A stretch of 11,266 nt of DNA, taken from the NCBI GenBank assembly GCA_005787025.1, contig SYCH01000092.1, positions 1 through 11,266 of the forward strand, given 5' to 3'. The stretch is from Actinomycetota bacterium (GTDB lineage: Bacteria > Actinomycetota > Acidimicrobiia > Acidimicrobiales > Ilumatobacteraceae). Below are positions 6,889 through 11,266 of the stretch, in pieces. The notes under the pieces were generated by a model. The model did not search any database, was not told where the DNA came from, and was given only the letters and a program-made list of their open reading frames with translations. Position 1 is the stretch's first letter, and each line of letters starts with the position of its first letter. The translations under genes and the position numbers were made by a program.

Positions 6889-7254
6889 ATGTCGGAGTTC
6901 CTGAGGTCGTACCTCATCGTGTTCTGGTTCGGGCTGATCGCCCTGCTGTTGGCCTCGCTGCTCTTGGGCATCGCGGTCCTCGTGCGACCCAACAATCCGA
7001 ATCGCGAGAAGTTGCTGACCTACGAAAGTGGCGTGGACCCGGTGGGAGAGGGCTGGTCGCAGAGCCAGATCCGCTACTACGTGTTCGCATTGCTGTTCGT
7101 GATCTTCGACGTGGAAGCGGTGTTCATCTTCCCGTGGGCCACCCAACTCGAACGCTATGCCGGTTTCGGCCTGGTCGAGATGGGCGTTTTCGTGGGAGTT
7201 CTTTTATTGGGTCTCGTCTACGCCTGGCGCAAGGGCGTCTTGCGCTGGGTGTAA
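6889..7254 (+). CDS. nuoA: NADH-quinone oxidoreductase subunit A
   Basis: A 121-residue membrane subunit of complex I with three transmembrane helices (about 8-32, 63-82 and 92-113). The loop YESGVDPVG (45-53) is the flexible loop near the quinone site, with Ser where mitochondrial ND3 has its switch Cys. The motif VIFDVEAVFIFPWA (71-84) carries the conserved acidic Asp74 and Glu76 of helix 2. The ATG at 6889 is fixed by the TAGCGT box and matches the usual NuoA N-terminus. An upstream in-frame GTG at 6832 would add 19 non-hydrophobic residues and read through the promoter. First gene of the downstream nuo run; nuoB follows after 15 bases. Confidence 0.95.
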   Translation: MSEFLRSYLIVFWFGLIALLLASLLLGIAVLVRPNNPNREKLLTYESGVDPVGEGWSQSQIRYYVFALLFVIFDVEAVFIFPWATQLERYAGFGLVEMGVFVGVLLLGLVYAWRKGVLRWV

Positions 7255-7259
7255 TGGAC

Positions 7260-7265
7260 AAGGAG
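7260..7265 (+). promoter_or_regulatory. Strong ribosome binding site of nuoB
   Basis: AAGGAG lies 4 bases before the ATG at 7270, just after the nuoA stop. It is the best Shine-Dalgarno sequence in the window and contrasts with the leaderless first gene of the same operon. Confidence 0.75.
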
Positions 7266-7269
7266 TCAC

Positions 7270-7836
7270 ATGGGTCTCGTTGACCGCGGGCGGCTCCCGA
7301 AGCCGCTGAATTCACTCTTGAACCTGGGTCGCTCGTACAGCCTGTGGGTGTACCAGTGGGGCCTGGCGTGTTGCGCCATCGAGATGGGCGCCGCTTTCGG
7401 CTCGCCCCGTTACGACGTCATGCGCCTCGGAGTCATCCCGTTGCCGGCCAGTCCCCGTCAGGCCGACCTCGTCGTCATCTCGGGAACCGTCACCGACAAG
7501 ATGGCTCCGGCCGTGAAGCGTTTGTACGAGCAGATGCCCGAGCCGAAGTACGTCATCTCCATGGGATCGTGCGCCAACTGCGGCGGCCCGTACTGGGACA
7601 GTTACTCGGTCACCAAGGGTGTGGATCAGATCATCCCGGTCGACGTGTACGTGCCCGGTTGTCCGCCCCGTCCCGAAGCCCTGCTCGAAGGAGTCGTGTT
7701 GTTGCAACAACGCATTCGTAACGAGGACATGGGTGCCCGTTGGCGTGGCGAAGGCAGCAAGCCCATCATCGTGGGGGAGACCTCCAGGTCGGCAAAGCCC
7801 GGAGCGTCCAAGAAGGGAGTGGCCCGTGTCGACTGA
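7270..7836 (+). CDS. nuoB: NADH-quinone oxidoreductase subunit B (N2 cluster subunit)
   Basis: A 188-residue peripheral-arm subunit that carries the terminal 4Fe-4S cluster N2, which passes electrons to quinone. The cluster ligands are visible: Cys34-Cys35 in GLACCAIEMG, Cys101 in MGSCANCGG, and Cys131 in VPGCPPRPEA. An additional Cys104 sits close by. The SPRQAD motif (61-66) is intact, but the residue just before its Ala is Pro58-Leu59-Pro60 context rather than the FRASPRQAD found in canonical NuoB, so the usual Arg is missing. The block GTVTDKMAPAVKRLYEQMPE resembles NdhK of the 11-subunit class as well as standard NuoB. The tail beyond 155 is Lys/Ser-rich and not conserved. The 3' end overlaps nuoC by 11 bases. 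Confidence 0.95.
   Translation: MGLVDRGRLPKPLNSLLNLGRSYSLWVYQWGLACCAIEMGAAFGSPRYDVMRLGVIPLPASPRQADLVVISGTVTDKMAPAVKRLYEQMPEPKYVISMGSCANCGGPYWDSYSVTKGVDQIIPVDVYVPGCPPRPEALLEGVVLLQQRIRNEDMGARWRGEGSKPIIVGETSRSAKPGASKKGVARVD
7811..7819 (+). promoter_or_regulatory. Ribosome binding site deciding the nuoC start
   Basis: AGAAGGGAG, inside the end of nuoB, lies six bases before the GTG at 7826. The nuoC frame is open further upstream within nuoB, so this site is what sets the start at GTG 7826. Confidence 0.6.
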
Positions 7837-8473
7837 CGCCGTTGCCGCCATTCCCGGGGACACGTTGCGCGAGCGCATCGTCGACGATCTGCGTTCGGCC
7901 ATCGGCGATGCGTTGGTCGACAGTTTCGTGCGACCCGGCGACGACGTGTGGGTGCGGGTTCGCACCGACGCGTGGCGCGCCTCCGGCCTCGCCTTGCGTG
8001 CTCTCGGATTCGACTACTTCTGCTTCCTGTCGGCGATCGACTGGATGCCGTCCCCGTTCGGTAAGGGCGAGGACGACCCCACCGCACCGACCCCCGAACG
8101 CGACGACACGGTCACGCAGGGATACGCCGGCGGTGACACCCGCATGCAGGTGTTGGCCCGTGTGGTGCATCCCTCCTTGCACGTCGGCGTGAACGTGAAG
8201 TGCGACGTTTCCGACGCCGATCCCGTCGTCGAGTCCTGGATCCCGGTCTTCGCCGGTGCGAACTGGCACGAACGCGAGACGCACGAGATGTTCGGCATCG
8301 GATTCGCCGGACATCCCGACCTGCGCAACATGTACCTGCCCTCCGACTTCGAGGGCCACCCTCTCCGCAAGGACTTCCCGTTGCTGGCCCGCATGGTGAA
8401 GCCGTGGCCCGGCATCGTCGATGTCGAGCCGCTCCCCGGCGGATCCGAAGATGAGGAAGGCGACGCCGAATGA
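7826..8473 (+). CDS. nuoC: NADH-quinone oxidoreductase subunit C
   Basis: A 215-residue subunit of the complex I connecting module (30 kDa subunit family), packing against NuoD. The family signature is clear: NWHERETHEMFGI (146-158), then HPDLRNMYLP (163-172) and EGHPLRKDFPL (176-186). It is separate from nuoD, not a NuoCD fusion. A 30-residue hydrophilic insert rich in Asp, Pro and Thr (about 75-105) separates FLSAIDWM from the strand MQVLARVVH and is longer than in most NuoC. The C-terminus is strongly acidic. Start GTG 7826 is chosen from its ribosome site and overlaps the nuoB end by 11 bases. The stop overlaps the nuoD start (ATGA). Confidence 0.93.
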   Translation: MSTDAVAAIPGDTLRERIVDDLRSAIGDALVDSFVRPGDDVWVRVRTDAWRASGLALRALGFDYFCFLSAIDWMPSPFGKGEDDPTAPTPERDDTVTQGYAGGDTRMQVLARVVHPSLHVGVNVKCDVSDADPVVESWIPVFAGANWHERETHEMFGIGFAGHPDLRNMYLPSDFEGHPLRKDFPLLARMVKPWPGIVDVEPLPGGSEDEEGDAE

Positions 8474-9651
8474 CCTCCACCGAATCGTTGATCGATCGAC
8501 GTCAGTTGTCGTACATCGCGGCCCAAGCCGCCGACGCGCGCCTGAACGTCGAACTCGAGACCGAGGGTATGACCCTCAACATCGGACCGCAGCACCCGGC
8601 CACCCACGGAACGTTGCGCATCATCGCGCGCCTCGACGGCGAGCAGGTGGTGTGGGCCGAACCATCGTGCGGCTACATGCACCGCGGCTACGAGAAGCTC
8701 ACCGAGGTCCGTACCTACCCGCAGGTCACCGCGCTGGTGAACCGCATCGACTGGCTCGGTAGCTTCGCCAACGAGGTGCCGTTCATCTTGGCCGCCGAGA
8801 AGTTGATGGCGATCGAGGCGCCGCCGCGCGCCCAGTGGATCCGCACCATCTTGTTCGAGCTGTCGCGCATCGCCAACGTGTCGTTGTTCCTCGGCGACCT
8901 GGGCGTGCAGTTGGGTGCCATCACGCCGGTGTTCATGGCGTTCCGCGACCGCGAGTACGTGTTGAACCTCATCGAAGGCGCCACCGGTGGTCGCTTCCAT
9001 CCCAACTTCGACCGCATCGGTGGGCTGAAGGAAGATCTGCCGGCCGGCTTCATCGACGAGACCCGCGTGGTCATGAAGAAGCTGCGCAACTTCTGCGACG
9101 AGATGGAGAACCTGCTCTTCGGCAACGAGATCTTCCAGAGCCGTACGCGTGGCATCGGCGTCATTCCGAAGGACGTCGCGATGCAGTACGGACTGTCGGG
9201 CGCCAACCTGCGCGCCAGTGGCGTCGACTGGGACCTGCGTCGTGATCAGACGTTGCCGATGGCGTGGAACAAGGTGGACTGGAAGGTCTGGACCCACCCC
9301 GACGGCGACAGCTTCGCGCGTTGTTGGGTGCGCCTGCAGGAGGTGCGCGAGTCCACGCTCATCGTCGACCAGTTGCTCGACGACATCCCGTCGGGTCCCG
9401 TCATGGCCAAGGTGCCGCGCATCATCAAGGTGCCCGAGGGCGAGGCCTGGGTGTCCACCGAGAACCCGCTCGGTGAGATGGGCTACTACGTGGTCAGCAA
9501 GGGCGACCTCGGTCCGTTCCGCACCAAGATTCGCTCGGCCAGTTTCAACAACATCTCAATCGTGCCGTGGGTGCTCAAGGGCGTCTACGTGCCCGACATC
9601 ATCACGATCCTGGCGTCGTTGTACTTCATCCTCGGAGACATCGATCGGTGA
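8470..9651 (+). CDS. nuoD: NADH-quinone oxidoreductase subunit D, divergent quinone site
   Basis: A 393-residue 49 kDa-type subunit that forms the quinone headgroup pocket with NuoB. Landmarks are NIGPQHPATHGTLR (37-50), GYMHRGYEK (68-76), GGRFHPNFDRIGGLKEDLP (173-191), LRASGVDWDLR (248-258) and the C-terminal LGDIDR. The family His is kept (His46). The equivalents of Thermus Nqo4 Tyr87 and Asp139 are Trp95 (NRIDWLGSF) and Gln148 (GVQLGAITP), and the usual PHIGY is PSCGY (65-69). The protein is otherwise full length, so it is a divergent functional type, not a decayed gene. It overlaps nuoC by four bases (ATGA) and nuoH by one base (TGATG); GAGGAAGG at 8453-8460 is the ribosome site. The next gene is nuoH, so nuoE, nuoF and nuoG are not in their usual place. 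Confidence 0.93.
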   Translation: MTSTESLIDRRQLSYIAAQAADARLNVELETEGMTLNIGPQHPATHGTLRIIARLDGEQVVWAEPSCGYMHRGYEKLTEVRTYPQVTALVNRIDWLGSFANEVPFILAAEKLMAIEAPPRAQWIRTILFELSRIANVSLFLGDLGVQLGAITPVFMAFRDREYVLNLIEGATGGRFHPNFDRIGGLKEDLPAGFIDETRVVMKKLRNFCDEMENLLFGNEIFQSRTRGIGVIPKDVAMQYGLSGANLRASGVDWDLRRDQTLPMAWNKVDWKVWTHPDGDSFARCWVRLQEVRESTLIVDQLLDDIPSGPVMAKVPRIIKVPEGEAWVSTENPLGEMGYYVVSKGDLGPFRTKIRSASFNNISIVPWVLKGVYVPDIITILASLYFILGDIDR

Positions 9652-10709
9652 TGAGCGCCAGTCTGCTCGCCGCCGATCTGCCGTACTGGGCCCAAGCGCT
9701 GTTGCGCGTGCTCGGTGGGGTCGTGGCCGTGCTCCTGCCCGCCGGCACGATCGTGTACGTCTTCCTCTTCAAGATGATGTCGTTCATGCAGAGTCGACTC
9801 GGACCCATGGAAGCCGGTCCGTACGGTTCGATGCAGTTGTTCGCCGAGGTCGGCAAGTGGCTGCAGAAGGAGGACATCACCCCGGAGCGCGCCGATCGGT
9901 TCATCTTCAAGATCGCGCCACTGGTGGTCCTGATGTCCACCTTCTTGTTGGTGGCCGTCGTTCCCTTCGGACCCGACGCTTGGTTCACCAACTTCGAGGC
10001 CGGGGTGTTCTACATGTTGGCGGTGTCGTCGGTCAGCGTGCTCGGCATCCTCATCGCCGGTTGGGCCAGCGCCAACAAGTACTCGTTGCTCGGCGGTCTG
10101 CGCGCCGCCGGTCAGCTGATCGCGTACGAGTTGCCGATGGTGTTGGCGGTCATCGGCGTCATCATCCAGGCCGGCACGATGAACCTTCAGGACATCGTGT
10201 TCGCTCAGAACGCCGGCTCGATGTTCGGCTGGGACGGATTGGGCAACCCGTACATCCTCACCCAGTTCGTCGGATTCATCATCTTCATGATCGCGGTGCA
10301 GGCCGAACTGACCCAGACACCCTTCGACATGCCGATCGCCGAATCCGAATTGGTGTCGGGCTACATGACCGAGTACTCGGGCTTCCGTTTCCTGACCTTC
10401 TTCATCGCCGAGTTCGCCACGGCCGGCGTCTTCTCGCTGATCGCGTCCGTGCTCTTCCTCGGTGGCTGGGGCATCCCGTTCGCCTGGTTCGGCTGGGACA
10501 CCATGGACAGCGTCGACAACTGGATGAACGTGGTCGGTCCACTGATCATGGTCACGAAGATGATGTTGCTCTCCTTCATCATCATGTGGGTGCGATTCAG
10601 CTACCCACGATTCCGCGAGGACCAGTTGCAGCGGTTCGCGTGGAAGGTTCTCGTTCCCGTCTCCCTGGTGAACATCATGATCACCGCGATCTTGAAGGTG
10701 GCGTTCTGA
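9651..10709 (+). CDS. nuoH: NADH-quinone oxidoreductase subunit H
   Basis: A 352-residue membrane subunit with about eight transmembrane helices that links the quinone cavity to the proton-pumping arm. Family blocks are LQKEDITPERADRF (71-84), AGWASANKYSLLGGLRAAGQ (136-155) and ESELVSGYMTEYSGFRF (231-247). Departures from canonical NuoH: the first loop reads SRLGPMEAGP (48-57) instead of NRYGPNRVGP, the ERK preceding it is absent (LFK at 39-41), and the AETNRxPFDLPEAESE stretch is AELTQTPFDMPIAESE (218-233), losing an Arg (Gln222) and a Glu (Ile229). Start ATG 9651 overlaps the nuoD stop by one base; a GTG at 9648 is directly adjacent. The stop overlaps nuoI the same way. Confidence 0.94.
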   Translation: MSASLLAADLPYWAQALLRVLGGVVAVLLPAGTIVYVFLFKMMSFMQSRLGPMEAGPYGSMQLFAEVGKWLQKEDITPERADRFIFKIAPLVVLMSTFLLVAVVPFGPDAWFTNFEAGVFYMLAVSSVSVLGILIAGWASANKYSLLGGLRAAGQLIAYELPMVLAVIGVIIQAGTMNLQDIVFAQNAGSMFGWDGLGNPYILTQFVGFIIFMIAVQAELTQTPFDMPIAESELVSGYMTEYSGFRFLTFFIAEFATAGVFSLIASVLFLGGWGIPFAWFGWDTMDSVDNWMNVVGPLIMVTKMMLLSFIIMWVRFSYPRFREDQLQRFAWKVLVPVSLVNIMITAILKVAF

Positions 10710-11200
10710 TGCCCAAGGTCCCCGGCCTTCTGAAGGGTCTCGGCGTCACGCTGAACACCCTCAAGCGCACCACGATCGACGGTGCGAACACCGTGCAATA
10801 CCCGCACGAGAAGGAAGCGCCGCCCGTTCGCGCGCGCGGCGTCATCGCCCTGCGGGAGGACAACTGCACGTCCTGCATGCTGTGCGCGCGGTCCTGTCCG
10901 GACTGGTGCATCTACATCGAGGGTCACAAGGAACTGGCGCCGCCCCGTCGCGCCGGAGGCAAGCCTCGTCAGGTGAACAAGCTCGATCGCTTCGACATCG
11001 ACTACGCGCTGTGCATGTATTGCGGCATCTGCGTCGAGGTCTGTCCGTTCGACGCCTTGTTCTGGAGCCCCGAATACGAGTACAGCGAGCCGCGCATCGC
11101 CGACCTGTTGCACGACAAGGTGAAGTTGGGCGAATGGATGGAAACCGTGCCCGAGGCACCCGCCCTCGAGGCCGGCGCCGAGAAGAAGGGCAAGAAGTGA
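10709..11200 (+). CDS. nuoI: NADH-quinone oxidoreductase subunit I (two 4Fe-4S clusters)
   Basis: A 163-residue 8Fe ferredoxin-type subunit carrying clusters N6a and N6b between the electron input module and N2. Both CxxCxxCxxxCP motifs are intact: Cys53, 56, 59 and 63 (CTSCMLCARSCP) and Cys102, 105, 108 and 112 (CMYCGICVEVCP). An extra Cys67 follows the first motif in PDWCIYIEG, where typical NuoI has no Cys. The segment DALFWSPEYEYSE (115-127) and tail GEWMETVPEAPALE resemble, from memory, NuoI of the EFG-less Streptomyces cluster. The tail is Lys-rich. Start ATG 10709 overlaps the nuoH stop (TGATG), with GAAGGTG at 10694-10700 as ribosome site. Confidence 0.95.
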   Translation: MPKVPGLLKGLGVTLNTLKRTTIDGANTVQYPHEKEAPPVRARGVIALREDNCTSCMLCARSCPDWCIYIEGHKELAPPRRAGGKPRQVNKLDRFDIDYALCMYCGICVEVCPFDALFWSPEYEYSEPRIADLLHDKVKLGEWMETVPEAPALEAGAEKKGKK

Positions 11201-11266
11201 TGTTGGCCGCCGATCTGCTCGTGGCCCAGAACATCGGCTTCGGAGTCATCGCCTTGCTGATGGTCG
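11200..11266 (+). CDS. nuoJ: NADH-quinone oxidoreductase subunit J, N-terminal fragment
   Basis: Only 22 codons are in the window. The peptide MLAADLLVAQNIGFGVIALL begins a transmembrane helix as in NuoJ. The call rests mainly on position: it follows nuoI with a TGATG overlap, where nuoJ always lies in nuo operons. AAGAAGGG at 11183-11190 is a fitting ribosome site. The remainder is beyond the right edge. Confidence 0.75.
   Translation, partial: MLAADLLVAQNIGFGVIALLMV

Noticed and set aside
8662..8676. NuoD PSCGYMH as a hydrogenase-like nickel-binding CxxC motif
   Set aside because: NuoD is related to [NiFe] hydrogenase large subunits, but only one Cys is present here and the C-terminal Cys pair is absent, so no Ni-Fe site is possible.
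9149..10708. A very long open frame running through nuoD and nuoH in the nuoI frame
   Set aside because: It overlaps two well-recognised genes, its translation is Arg/Ser-rich with no family motif, and only the part from ATG 10709 is nuoI. It is a by-product of high GC.

Overview
The window is about 63% GC and densely coded, with short gaps, GTG starts and Actinomycetota-type leaderless promoters (a TAnnnT box 6-8 nt before the start codon). This suggests a high-GC actinobacterium. An Acidimicrobiia-like lineage is my guess, not something the sequence proves.

Layout. (1) 1-1940: the 3' part of nuoM and complete nuoN, the end of a respiratory complex I operon. (2) 1995-6775: five unrelated genes. 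These are a PD-(D/E)XK RecB/Cas4-like nuclease with an Fe-S cysteine set (+), a PuuD-like class I glutamine amidotransferase (-), a divergently transcribed aldehyde dehydrogenase (+), a threonine ammonia-lyase with an ACT domain (-), and a GMP-synthase-like glutamine amidotransferase (+). (3) 6889-11266: a second complex I gene run, nuoA-B-C-D-H-I-J, continuing past the right edge.

Main interest. The right-hand nuo run passes straight from nuoD to nuoH with a one-base overlap, so nuoE, nuoF and nuoG (the NADH-oxidising module) are absent from their usual place. The encoded quinone-site subunits also depart from the canonical pattern. NuoD keeps the quinone-site His but has Trp for the headgroup Tyr and Gln for its partner Asp. 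NuoH has changed loop residues. NuoB lacks the usual Arg before its SPRQAD motif. This looks like an 11-subunit-type complex with a remodelled quinone pocket and an unknown electron donor. From memory it resembles the second, EFG-less nuo cluster of Streptomyces, so the class is probably known but poorly characterised.

Regulation. An identical TAGCGT box lies 7, 7 and 8 nt upstream of the aldehyde dehydrogenase, the 6101 amidotransferase and nuoA starts. This fixes those starts and implies leaderless mRNAs. The nuoA leader region also holds a perfect 15-bp tandem repeat that could be an operator. Within the nuo operons, genes join by TGATG or ATGA overlaps or by strong Shine-Dalgarno sequences, implying translational coupling. 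No RNA genes, CRISPR arrays, insertion sequences or convincing terminators were seen.
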